Shown: piece after piece, positions 27,548 to 35,828 of the stretch
Position numbering within the stretch: position 1 is the first letter of the stretch
Layout of the letters: every line of letters begins with the position of its first letter
DNA from: Sphingorhabdus sp. EL138
GTDB taxonomy: Bacteria; Pseudomonadota; Alphaproteobacteria; Sphingomonadales; Sphingomonadaceae
Reading direction: 5' to 3'
Assembly: GCF_945862485.1 (NCBI RefSeq)
Contig: NZ_CAMAYF010000002.1
Coordinates: 62,001-126,000, forward strand
Length of the DNA stretch: 64,000 nt
Position numbers and translations under genes: made by a program
Notes under the pieces: generated by a model
The model's database searches: none
What the model saw: the letters and a program-made list of their open reading frames with translations, nothing else
Told to the model about the DNA's origin: nothing

Positions 27548-28333
27548 TCATTGTCCCTTAAAGGCTGGTTTACGTTTTTCCATGAAGGCGAGACCGCCTT
27601 CCTTTGAATCGGCAGTGCTTCCTGCAATCCGCTGCCCTTCGGCTTCCGCCAGCAATTGTTCGGCGTACGAGTTTTCCAACGCGGTCAGTATATTTTTGCG
27701 CATCACTGCATAAGCCACCGTGGGGCCGTTGGCGAGCCGGGTAGCCAATGCACGGGCTTCTGTTTGTAAGGCTTCATCTTCAACACATTTGTAGATCATG
27801 CCCCAATCCGCCGCTTTTTCACCGCTGATTTTCTCACCGAGCAACATCATTTCCGTTGCGCGGGCTTTGCCGACCAAGCGTGGGAGCATCCACGATGCGC
27901 CGCCGTCGGGAACGAGGCCGATATTCACAAATGCCTGAAGAAAATAACCAGACTTACCCGCGATAACGAAATCACCGCATAGGCCAATGGAGCAGCCAAC
28001 GCCTGCAGCTGCGCCGTTGATGGCGGTGACGATGGGCATATTCAGGCGGGCAAGGTTCATCATCAACGGGTTATAATGCCGGGTCAGTGCGATGTAGCTG
28101 CCCTCCCCTCCCGAAATCGAGCGTTCTCCGCGAGCCGACAAGTCTGCTCCTGAACAAAATCCCCGTCCCGCGCCAGTAATGATAAGGCAGCGCGCATCGC
28201 TAAGGCCACTTGCAAGGACGTCATTTATTTCGCCCGCCATATCTAAAGAACACGCATTCATTCGTTCCGGACGGTTGAGGGTGATGGTCGCGATCTTATC
28301 GGATACGTCAACGGATATTGTTTCGTAGGTCAT
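27548..28333 (-). CDS. Enoyl-CoA hydratase/isomerase family, PaaG-like
   Basis: Crotonase-fold protein of 261 residues. The ATG at 28331-28333 is preceded by AGGAGG at good spacing; a longer frame to 28453 is rejected. The oxyanion-hole strands (ITGAGRGFCSGADL and NGAAAGVGCSIG) are intact. The first hydratase glutamate is replaced (GCSIGL), while an aspartate occurs in NIGLVPDGGASWMLPRLVG, as in PaaG (ring epoxide isomerase). The C-terminus GGLAFMEKRKPAF is also PaaG-like. An isomerase-type role is therefore more likely than plain hydration. Divergent from a TetR gene. Confidence 0.85.
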   Translation of the reverse strand: MTYETISVDVSDKIATITLNRPERMNACSLDMAGEINDVLASGLSDARCLIITGAGRGFCSGADLSARGERSISGGEGSYIALTRHYNPLMMNLARLNMPIVTAINGAAAGVGCSIGLCGDFVIAGKSGYFLQAFVNIGLVPDGGASWMLPRLVGKARATEMMLLGEKISGEKAADWGMIYKCVEDEALQTEARALATRLANGPTVAYAVMRKNILTALENSYAEQLLAEAEGQRIAGSTADSKEGGLAFMEKRKPAFKGQ

Positions 28334-28485
28334 AAATAGCTGCCCTCCTTTGGCGCTTGGTCCGTAAATGCATCGATCTGACTGCATTAAAATGTCAAAC
28401 GAATTCCGCATCTGATAAGAAGCGACGTTTAATATACCCACCTTACAACACAAAAAATCATCTAGACAATGATTAGGTATATCTT

Positions 28486-28513
28486 TATTTTTAATATTTC
28501 TGCATTAAAAATA
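28486..28513. promoter_or_regulatory. Inverted repeat in crotonase-tetR divergent region
   Basis: TATTTTTAAT (28486-28495) and ATTAAAAATA (28504-28513) form a perfect 10-bp inverted repeat with an 8-base spacer, 25 bases before the TTG start of the TetR gene. It is a candidate TetR operator controlling both directions. A/T-richness also allows promoter overlap. Confidence 0.4.
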
Positions 28514-28538
28514 TAAGCATAGGCTGGGGATCACATAA

Positions 28539-29195
28539 TTGGGCAAGTCATCATTTCTTGACGAAAATGGCGGTCGTGCTGACGATCCCCGCACGCTACA
28601 TACGCGGGCACGGTTGATTGAATGTGCTGAAGCGTTGGTCGCCGAATATGGTATCAATGGAGTTTCCATCCGCCAAATTGCAAAGGCAAGCCAATCAGCC
28701 AATAGCAACGTTGTTGCATATCATTTCGGCAATAAGGAGGCGCTGTTGCAGGCTGTGATCCTTTACCGCCTTCCTGCGATCGAAGCCCGCCGAAGCCAGT
28801 TGCTTAGCGAAAAGCAGCGGCAAACCAATGGGATGCAGGTTTCCGATTTAGTGGATGTTCTATACCGCCCATTTTTTGAACAGAGATGCCAGCTTGGCCG
28901 ACGGAGTTATGCCGCCTTTGTCGACGAGTTATCCCGTGCCAATCTCATTGACATCCGGACATCTTTAGACGCCGGATACCCCTTAACTGGGCAGATTTTA
29001 ACCGAGATACGTAACCGTCTGGGAGCATGCAGCGCGGAGCAATTTGGCCGCCGCATATTCCTCGCCTCCGCACTTATATTCGCGTCTATTCGGCAGATCG
29101 ATCAACATATGTTGCAAAGCGATGAAAGCGAATTTCAGTTCGCTGATGCATGCCGTGCGGCAACATCAGTTATCGAAGCTCCGTTGATAGGATGA
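28539..29195 (+). CDS. TetR-family transcriptional regulator
   Basis: A 218-residue repressor-type protein. The N-terminal helix-turn-helix reads ARLIECAEALVAEYGINGVSIRQIAKASQSANSNVVAYHFGNKEALLQAVI. The C-terminal ligand domain is unassigned. The start is TTG: an in-frame stop lies directly before it, and GGGGA lies about ten bases upstream. Divergent from the PaaG-like crotonase and upstream of the sulfatase gene by 35 bases, so it could control both. Confidence 0.88.
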   Translation: MGKSSFLDENGGRADDPRTLHTRARLIECAEALVAEYGINGVSIRQIAKASQSANSNVVAYHFGNKEALLQAVILYRLPAIEARRSQLLSEKQRQTNGMQVSDLVDVLYRPFFEQRCQLGRRSYAAFVDELSRANLIDIRTSLDAGYPLTGQILTEIRNRLGACSAEQFGRRIFLASALIFASIRQIDQHMLQSDESEFQFADACRAATSVIEAPLIG

Positions 29196-29230
29196 TATCT
29201 CCGCCCCCCCTTGAAATGAGGAACCAGAGC

Positions 29231-31507
29231 ATGAATAAATGCACAAATCGGTCGTTGCTGACGCTGGCGATATTGGCAAGCCTAGAAGGGCCTTTATTGG
29301 CCGAGGCGCAAGTGCCAGCCCCGATAGAGGCAAGCATGCCTGAAACTGCGCCACGCCCCAACGTTATTGTCTGGATGCTGGATGACGTCGGTTTTGCGCA
29401 ATTGTCCTCTTATGGGGGGCTAGTCCAAACACCAAATATTGACCGTGTGGCCCAAAAGGGGGTCCGTTTTGCCAATTACCGAACGCCACCCATCTGTTCA
29501 GCCAGCCGGGCGGCCATGCTCACAGGGCGCAATCCGCATAGCGTGCATATGGGGGGGCATGCTGGCGCGACCTTGCCGCATCCAGGCTATGACGCAAAAG
29601 TTCCAGCCGAGGATGGCACGATTGCGGCGAACTTAAGGGCGGCGGGATATCTGACGCTTGCTCTTGGTAAATGGGATCATATGCCCAGCGGTGAAATGAC
29701 GCAGGCAGGACCATTTACGCGTTGGCCAACTGGCCAAGGCTTTGACAAATTTTATGGCTTTATAGCCGCCGACGCTGACAATTGGGCGCCCGTGCTAATC
29801 GATGGAACAAGCCCCATCAGCACGCCGCGCACAACAGATTATCACCTGAATAATGATATGGCGGACCAAGCAATCAAGCTTTTGTCCGCCCGAAGCGTCA
29901 GGGAGACCGCTCCGCCGGTGTTCATCTACTTTGCGACCGGCACGGCACATGCCCCCCATCACGCGCCTAAGGCGTGGATTGATGCCTATAAGGGCAAGTT
30001 TGATATGGGTTGGGACGTCGCGCGGGAGACGATCCTGAAACATCAGATCGCAAAGGGTATGATGCCCAAAAGTGCAAAGCTGGCGCCTCGGCCCGATGGC
30101 ATGCCCGAATGGAAAAGCTTAAGCCCCGACCAAAAACGTCTTTACACAAAGCAGATGGAGGTGTTTGCCGCTTCACTGAGCCATGCAGACGAACAATTTG
30201 GGCGGATCCTCGACGCGCTGGAGGCCCGAGGAGAACTGAACAATACGATCATTGCGATCACGTCCGACAATGGTGCGAGCGCGGAAGGCGCCTATCACGG
30301 TACGCACAATGAAACGCTGTTCATGAATGGCCATTACCCCTCCGCAGAGGAGAATATGCAGTTCATCGACAAATGGGGCGGTCCCGAAACGCAACCGCAT
30401 TACGCCTTTGGCTGGGCGGTGGCCGGAAACACCCCGTTCCGTTATTTCAAACAGACCACGCATGAAGGCGGAATTCGTGTGCCGCTTGTCTTTGCATGGC
30501 CCAAAGGCATTGCCGCGCGGGGCGAAGTGCGGCATCAATTTGCAGGCGCAGCCGACGTTGCTCCTACAATTCTTGATCTCGCGCGTGTGCCGCTTGCCAC
30601 AATAGTCAACAATGTGCCGCAGTCACCCATGGAGGGGATCAGCCTGCGTTATGCGCTGGACGCAAAGGACGCTCCGAACCGCACAAAGGCGCAATATTAC
30701 GAGTTATATGGCAATAAGGGGCTCTGGTCCGATGGCTGGACGATTGTCACATCGCATCGGCTTGACCCATGGCGGATGAATCAAAATGGCCCGATTAACG
30801 AGCAGTGGGAGCTTTATAATGTCGACAAAGACCCTGGGCAAACCGTTAATCTAGCCACAAAATATCCCGAAAAGGTGAAGGCACTCGATGCCATTTTTGA
30901 AGAACAGGCAGAACGTTATGGCGTCGGCCCAATATCTAACTTTGGCGATTCACGCGCCTTTGGTGTCAAAAATTTCATGGCTGAAATGGCGCGGCGCAAA
31001 GGCGTTTGGGCCTATGCTGGCGCCGTTAGCAATATCGGCTTTGGTGCAATGCCGCCTTTGACCGCTAGGCCGTTCAAGATGGAGGCGGACATCACGATGC
31101 GCACGGGCAAAGATAGCGGTCCAATCTTTGCTGCTGGTGGATCAAGTGGCGGCATGGCTGCTTATCTAATCGACGGCGTGCCTGCTGTTACTTTTACCGA
31201 CTTGTCCGGTAAGCAGTCGACAATAAAGGCCAATGCGGCCTTACCAGCGGGAGCCAACCGGCTCTCAATTCTCATAGATAGGCCAGCCATCAAGCCTATG
31301 TCACTCGAGCTGGTAACCGTGACGATTCTGGTCGGCGATGAGGTACTTGTAAAAGAGCAGGTGACCACCACTCTGCCAATTCAAGGCTATGGTGTGGCGG
31401 AAACGTTTGATTTGGGCATCGACCGCGGAAGTGCGGTAAGTTCTGCTTATTCTGCCGATCAGCCCTTTTCGGGTACGCTGGGGAGATTATCGTTTCAGAT
31501 AAAATAA
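29231..31507 (+). CDS. Arylsulfatase-type sulfatase (exported)
   Basis: Sulfate ester hydrolase of 758 residues. A signal peptide (MNKCTNRSLLTLAILASLEG) precedes the alkaline-phosphatase-like domain. Metal-binding VWMLDDVG holds Asp51 and Asp52. The formylglycine motif is ICSASRAAMLTGR with Cys89 to be converted. Later DNGASAEGAYHGTHNE supplies further metal and sulfate ligands. A roughly 200-residue C-terminal beta-rich extension (from about residue 560) follows, as in long bacterial arylsulfatases. ATG at 29231 is chosen for the signal peptide; one at 29216 is also in frame. Its stop abuts the stop of the convergent formylglycine-generating enzyme gene. Confidence 0.92.
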   Translation: MNKCTNRSLLTLAILASLEGPLLAEAQVPAPIEASMPETAPRPNVIVWMLDDVGFAQLSSYGGLVQTPNIDRVAQKGVRFANYRTPPICSASRAAMLTGRNPHSVHMGGHAGATLPHPGYDAKVPAEDGTIAANLRAAGYLTLALGKWDHMPSGEMTQAGPFTRWPTGQGFDKFYGFIAADADNWAPVLIDGTSPISTPRTTDYHLNNDMADQAIKLLSARSVRETAPPVFIYFATGTAHAPHHAPKAWIDAYKGKFDMGWDVARETILKHQIAKGMMPKSAKLAPRPDGMPEWKSLSPDQKRLYTKQMEVFAASLSHADEQFGRILDALEARGELNNTIIAITSDNGASAEGAYHGTHNETLFMNGHYPSAEENMQFIDKWGGPETQPHYAFGWAVAGNTPFRYFKQTTHEGGIRVPLVFAWPKGIAARGEVRHQFAGAADVAPTILDLARVPLATIVNNVPQSPMEGISLRYALDAKDAPNRTKAQYYELYGNKGLWSDGWTIVTSHRLDPWRMNQNGPINEQWELYNVDKDPGQTVNLATKYPEKVKALDAIFEEQAERYGVGPISNFGDSRAFGVKNFMAEMARRKGVWAYAGAVSNIGFGAMPPLTARPFKMEADITMRTGKDSGPIFAAGGSSGGMAAYLIDGVPAVTFTDLSGKQSTIKANAALPAGANRLSILIDRPAIKPMSLELVTVTILVGDEVLVKEQVTTTLPIQGYGVAETFDLGIDRGSAVSSAYSADQPFSGTLGRLSFQIK

Positions 31508-32410
31508 TCAGCCATGGTTGACGGATCGTGCGCAACGAAATCCAACATGTGATGTAGATGTATCAACCGGCTGAAACCATTTGGCAGCCGGACGATACCG
31601 CTGACAATAATTGGGCGCGCAAAGATGCGACCCGCCTTTAAGCACTTTTTGGATTTCTGCAGCGGGCGTGTGGTCGATAGTGGCCGTCTGGCAGCAGCCA
31701 TTGTTGCCGACGGGGCCGTTCGCATCGCTTGATGTCCACTCCCACACATTTCCGATCATATCATATAGCCCGTAAACATTGGCGGGATATTGCGTGACCG
31801 GAACCGTATATGGTGGCCCAGTCCGTTCTGGATGATGGAAAGGAAATCCCGCATACCAGATATTGGCCATTTTCTTGCCGTTAGGGGACAATTCATCACC
31901 CCATGCATAAGTGGCAGCGTCCAATCCGCTGCGTGCAGCAAATTCTGCTTCAAGCTCGGTCGGCAGGCGTTTACCTGCCCAAGTTGCATATGCGAGCGCG
32001 TCCTCATAAGCGATGTGCACAACGGGATGATCACTCGGCGCGATAGCGCCCAGTTCTGGTCCGTAAGGCAGCCGCCAGTTAGCACCCGGAACGTAGGTCC
32101 ACCAACTTTCAGGTCCAACCGGCATTCCTTTTGGTGGCGCTGCAAATACAATTGACCCAGCCACAATCATTTCCGGCAAAATGCCTGGATAATCGGCAGG
32201 GTCCGGGACTGTTTCAGCCAGCGTGACGTATCCTGTCTCCTCAACAAATGCAGCAAATTGGGCATTGGTCACTGGCGTAATATCAAGAAGAAACGGCTTT
32301 ACCCTGGCCTGCTGAACTGGCGCTTCCTCCGGATAAAAGTCAGTGCAGCCGATGGTGAATGTACCACCATAAATTTGCACCATGCTGTTTAATGATTTTA
32401 CCGTCGGCAT
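31508..32410 (-). CDS. Formylglycine-generating enzyme (SUMF1 family)
   Basis: Copper-dependent oxidase that converts the sulfatase active-site cysteine to formylglycine in the cytoplasm before export. In 300 residues it shows the FGE-sulfatase fold: GGTFTIGCTDFYPEEAPVQQARV at the start, GKRLPTELEAEFAAR, YGLYDMIGNVWEWTSS, and the redox/copper cysteines 264 and 269 in KGGSHLCAPNYCQRYRPAA, then GFRCAR. No signal peptide. Convergent with the sulfatase gene, zero bases between stops, which makes the sulfatase its obvious substrate. Confidence 0.95.
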   Translation of the reverse strand: MPTVKSLNSMVQIYGGTFTIGCTDFYPEEAPVQQARVKPFLLDITPVTNAQFAAFVEETGYVTLAETVPDPADYPGILPEMIVAGSIVFAAPPKGMPVGPESWWTYVPGANWRLPYGPELGAIAPSDHPVVHIAYEDALAYATWAGKRLPTELEAEFAARSGLDAATYAWGDELSPNGKKMANIWYAGFPFHHPERTGPPYTVPVTQYPANVYGLYDMIGNVWEWTSSDANGPVGNNGCCQTATIDHTPAAEIQKVLKGGSHLCAPNYCQRYRPAAKWFQPVDTSTSHVGFRCARSVNHG

Positions 32411-32441
32411 CGTTAAAAGCCCTCATGCATTGTTTGTATAG

Positions 32442-33347
32442 TCACGAAGCTGGTCCGTTTGCGGTGATCGTCGAATAGGCTTTTACAATAGCATCCGCAG
32501 TTGCTGCTGCGCCAGCGGCATTGGGGTGAAAGGCCGTCCCAGCTTTTACCGAAGCACCATTAACCCATGGCATTTTGGAACAAACGTCATGCCCCACGCC
32601 GGCATTTGCGATATCAACAAGCTGCGCACCGCTCTCATCTGCTGCCCGCTTGGTGGCTAGCGCCAATTGCTGCGCAACGTCTCGACTGATATCGGCTTGC
32701 TCTTTACTGAGGCCCAATGCGGCACAACGTCCATTAGATGGAAGAAGCGCAGGGTAATTGACGATGAGAATCTTCGCGCTTGGTGCCTTTTGACGGACCG
32801 AATTGATAATTGTAATCAGGTTATCGGTTACGACATCATAAGGTCGTGCATCAGCAGGCTCGATATCACCATGCCACCAAGCACCAAGCCGTCCCATATT
32901 ACCAGACGCGACCATCATATCACCGATATAACCAACGTCGTTACCGCCCGTTGTAATGGTAACAAGTTTTGTTGCAGGTCCAATTGCTGCCAGTTGCGGA
33001 CCAAGCAGAAGTTGCCCGCCAGACAAAATATGCTTTGTCGTTGAACCAGAACAGGACATATCGACAAGACGCATTCCTGTGTTCTTTGCGACCAGCGAAG
33101 GATAACCTCCCGCCGTTCTCAAACACTGAATGGGACTATCGGGTACACGCGGACCAAGGCCTATGCCTGCAGCAAAGGAACTTCCAAGCGCTACATATTC
33201 ACCCGACTTGTCCGTCGTTTGAGCCCCTTGCCAGTATAGAAGTCCAAAAATGGCGGCTGCGCCCCCGCCTGCAACTAAAAGCAAACCGAGCATAGCCCGC
33301 TTTAAAAGGCGACGTATCATCCCTGCGGCGTGAACATCCGGTTTCAT
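32442..33347 (-). CDS. SGNH/GDSL hydrolase, membrane-anchored or secreted
   Basis: Esterase/lipase-like protein (301 residues). An N-terminal hydrophobic helix (about 15-38) is followed by block I YVALGSSFAAG (Ser in GSS rather than GDS), SCSGSTT for block II, TTGGNDVG for block III, and the C-terminal FHPNAAG with catalytic His. Cysteines in the mature part suggest periplasmic disulfides. This arrangement resembles actinobacterial secreted GDSL lipases. The ribosome binding site GGAAAGG precedes the ATG. It may act upstream of the sulfatase operon on the same strand as the FGE gene (31 bases apart). Confidence 0.85.
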   Translation of the reverse strand: MKPDVHAAGMIRRLLKRAMLGLLLVAGGGAAAIFGLLYWQGAQTTDKSGEYVALGSSFAAGIGLGPRVPDSPIQCLRTAGGYPSLVAKNTGMRLVDMSCSGSTTKHILSGGQLLLGPQLAAIGPATKLVTITTGGNDVGYIGDMMVASGNMGRLGAWWHGDIEPADARPYDVVTDNLITIINSVRQKAPSAKILIVNYPALLPSNGRCAALGLSKEQADISRDVAQQLALATKRAADESGAQLVDIANAGVGHDVCSKMPWVNGASVKAGTAFHPNAAGAAATADAIVKAYSTITANGPAS

Positions 33348-33410
33348 AGGTTGCCTTTCCCCTGCCCTTTAAGCTCGGTAATGATGGACCAATAGCATGC
33401 TTACGCGCAA

Positions 33411-33432
33411 TACTAGACTTTCTGGTCGACTA
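33411..33432. promoter_or_regulatory. Putative TetR operator (copy 1)
   Basis: TACTAGAC (33411-33418) starts a 6-10-6 arrangement whose second arm is CGACTA (33427-33432), 4 of 6 positions matching the perfect CTAGTA arm. The same TACTAGAC half-site and spacing recur upstream of the GMC gene at 34097. It lies between the divergent SGNH hydrolase and TetR genes. Confidence 0.45.
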
Positions 33433-33451
33433 AGTGCGATATGAGCACATT

Positions 33452-34078
33452 ATGCCACCTAATAAGCCACCATCGTCAACCGCGCGGACCCCGCAACGTT
33501 CAAACGGCATTAAACGCCGTGAAGCCATCCTGCGGGCGGCGGCGGAAATCATATCGGAATATGGTATTGCCGGACTAACCCTGCATGCGACCGCAAAGCG
33601 GGCCAAGTCTTCGATAGGGTCAATGTATCATTTTTTCAGCGACAAGGATGAACTGCTCGATACGCTCCGAGAGCGACATCGGACATCGATGAATGACATT
33701 ATGTCATTGGCCACAGCGGTTACCGATCAAGAATGGCAAAAAATGTCGACTGCAGAAGTTATTGACGCGTTATTCTGCAAGCCCATCCGTTATTATTCAG
33801 AATTCCCCTTTGCGCTTGAGCTGCACCAATTGCACGAAGGTCAAGCCATCGACACTTTCATGACCTTAGTCGAATCGGTGATCATATTTAGGTTGGGAAA
33901 AGTACACGGGCCGAGGGTGGCTAAAATGCTCTACGCGATTTCAACTGGAACGCTTTCATTTGTTCTTGATGTGCGAGGGACGGGACTACGTTCAAATGTT
34001 TCGGATATTCCGGATGCTCTGACCGCTTATTTGGCGTTCCAAGAAGATCTAGCTGCCAGCAAATCCGAACTTCGCTAA
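33452..34078 (+). CDS. TetR-family transcriptional regulator
   Basis: Regulator of about 208 residues. Helix-turn-helix: REAILRAAAEIISEYGIAGLTLHATAKRAKSSIGSMYHFFSDKDELLDTL. ATG at 33452 is preferred; GTG at 33434 is in frame but would lie two bases from the putative operator. The ligand-binding half is unassigned. It lies 67 bases upstream of the GMC gene on the same strand, and the promoters of both carry the TACTAGAC element, which suggests autoregulation and control of the GMC-ALDH pair. Confidence 0.88.
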   Translation: MPPNKPPSSTARTPQRSNGIKRREAILRAAAEIISEYGIAGLTLHATAKRAKSSIGSMYHFFSDKDELLDTLRERHRTSMNDIMSLATAVTDQEWQKMSTAEVIDALFCKPIRYYSEFPFALELHQLHEGQAIDTFMTLVESVIIFRLGKVHGPRVAKMLYAISTGTLSFVLDVRGTGLRSNVSDIPDALTAYLAFQEDLAASKSELR

Positions 34079-34096
34079 CTAAAATGCGACTTGCCC

Positions 34097-34118
34097 TACT
34101 AGACGGATAACTCTAGTA
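34097..34118 (+). promoter_or_regulatory. Putative TetR operator (copy 2) before GMC gene
   Basis: Perfect inverted repeat TACTAG (34097-34102) and CTAGTA (34113-34118) with a 10-base spacer, 27 bases upstream of the GMC start codon. It shares TACTAGAC with the element at 33411 and the same geometry. Confidence 0.5.
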
Positions 34119-34145
34119 ACTGGGACGTCTTGGAGAGAGAAAAAC

Positions 34146-35768
34146 ATGCCCCAAATGCCAAACAACTCTAGTCCGGTTGCTGACTATATAATTGTCGGAT
34201 CGGGTTCGGCTGGCGCCGTTTTGGCTGATCAATTGTCTGCTGATGGTCGAAACTCTGTGTTGTTAATTGAAGAAGGTGGCGGCGATACATGGCTTAGCCG
34301 CATGCCAAAGGGGTTTGGCAAGCTTATCAGCGATCCCCAACACGCCCATTTCTACCCAACAAGCCCACGGCCCGGTGCACGAACAGCGCAGCAGGTTTGG
34401 ATACGTGGAAAAATGCTTGGCGGATCGAGCGCGATTAACGGCATGGTGTGGAACCGTGGTGTGGCCGAAGATTATGACGGCTTGGAAGCTTTGGGCAACC
34501 CGGGCTGGGGTTGGAAAGATATGTTGCCCTGCCTGCGCGCATTGGAAGACCATCAGATGGGCGAAAGCGAATATCGGGGTGCAGGCGGCCCTATTGGCAT
34601 TACGACCAATCCTAATCGTATGGCTTTGACCGATGCCTTCATTTCCGCTGGTAACGGCTTACAGTTGCGTACCAAGGATGATCAAAATGGCCCCGATCTT
34701 GAGGGCATTGGATATGCGCAATGGAATATTGATGCCTCGGGAAAGCGGATCAGTTCAGCCCGCGTCTTACTCGATAATGCACAGAGCCGGCCCAATCTTT
34801 CGATCCGAACCGGGACTCGGGTAACCCGCGTGTTAATCGCGAACGGTAAAGCGACAGGCGTTGCGTGCGTTACCGGTGACGAGCAGATTGAGCTTCATGC
34901 GGCACGCGAAGTTATACTGTGCGCAGGCGGACTGATTTCGCCGAAGATCCTGCAATTGTCAGGGATCGGTGACGGCGCGTTGCTGCAAAGCCTTGGCATC
35001 GACACAATCCATCATAATCCGAACGTCGGGCGTCGTTTGCGCGAGCACCAGACTTTGGCACTTAATTTCCGCCTGCATGATTGGAAGTATAGCGACAACC
35101 GCGAATATGGCGGGGTGCGGCTGATGGCGAATATGCTTAATTATATGGTCCGGGGTAAGGGCCCAATGGCGCGCGGTGCTGCAGAAGCGATTGCATTTGT
35201 AAAGGCGCATCCCAAGTCAGTTCGCCCGGATACGCAGATTATGTTCAACCCTTATTCGCTTGGTGACACAAGCAACGGCGTGGCCTTTGAAACAGAGCCC
35301 GGAATGCAATGCTACTCTTATATCCTGCGCCCACAAAGCGAGGGGCATGCTTTGATTACTTCATCGGATCCATCTGCGCCGCTTGATATCAACCCCGCAT
35401 TTCTGGAAGCTGACATCGACCGCGAAACTGCGATTGAGGGAACGCGTGCGATCCGACGGATTATGGAGCAAGGCGCTCTAAAGCCCCATGTTGTAGGTGA
35501 AACCGACAAGACCAATTGGGCACAAAGCGACGAAGAGATATTGGAGCTTTATAGAACGAACGGACATTGCGGCCTTCACGCTGTTGGAACCGCCGCCATG
35601 GGCCCAGACGCAACCGACGTTCTTGACAGCCAGCTTCGTGTACGCGGCGTGCAAGGGTTGCGTGTCGTCGATTGTTCGATTTTCCGCGAGATGCCTTCTG
35701 GCAACACCAACGCTCCAGTCATGGCCGCTGCATGGCGCTTGTCCCAGATGATGCGCGAAGATGCGTGA
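34146..35768 (+). CDS. GMC-family FAD oxidoreductase (choline/alcohol dehydrogenase-like)
   Basis: FAD-dependent alcohol oxidation enzyme of 540 residues. ADP-binding DYIIVGSGSAGAVLADQL opens the protein. The second FAD signature GKMLGGSSAINGMVWNRG and VILCAGGLISPKILQLSG follow. Catalytic His lies in NGHCGLHAVGTAAMG and the Asn region in GNTNAPVMAAAWRL near the C-terminus. No signal peptide, so cytosolic. A GGAGAG ribosome binding site precedes the ATG. Sixty bases before an aldehyde dehydrogenase, so the pair likely oxidises a primary alcohol to an acid. Confidence 0.92.
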   Translation: MPQMPNNSSPVADYIIVGSGSAGAVLADQLSADGRNSVLLIEEGGGDTWLSRMPKGFGKLISDPQHAHFYPTSPRPGARTAQQVWIRGKMLGGSSAINGMVWNRGVAEDYDGLEALGNPGWGWKDMLPCLRALEDHQMGESEYRGAGGPIGITTNPNRMALTDAFISAGNGLQLRTKDDQNGPDLEGIGYAQWNIDASGKRISSARVLLDNAQSRPNLSIRTGTRVTRVLIANGKATGVACVTGDEQIELHAAREVILCAGGLISPKILQLSGIGDGALLQSLGIDTIHHNPNVGRRLREHQTLALNFRLHDWKYSDNREYGGVRLMANMLNYMVRGKGPMARGAAEAIAFVKAHPKSVRPDTQIMFNPYSLGDTSNGVAFETEPGMQCYSYILRPQSEGHALITSSDPSAPLDINPAFLEADIDRETAIEGTRAIRRIMEQGALKPHVVGETDKTNWAQSDEEILELYRTNGHCGLHAVGTAAMGPDATDVLDSQLRVRGVQGLRVVDCSIFREMPSGNTNAPVMAAAWRLSQMMREDA

Positions 35769-35828
35769 TACCAAACAGACCGTGACAAAAATCCATTTCA
35801 TACCGACATCAATAAAGAGGATTGCATA

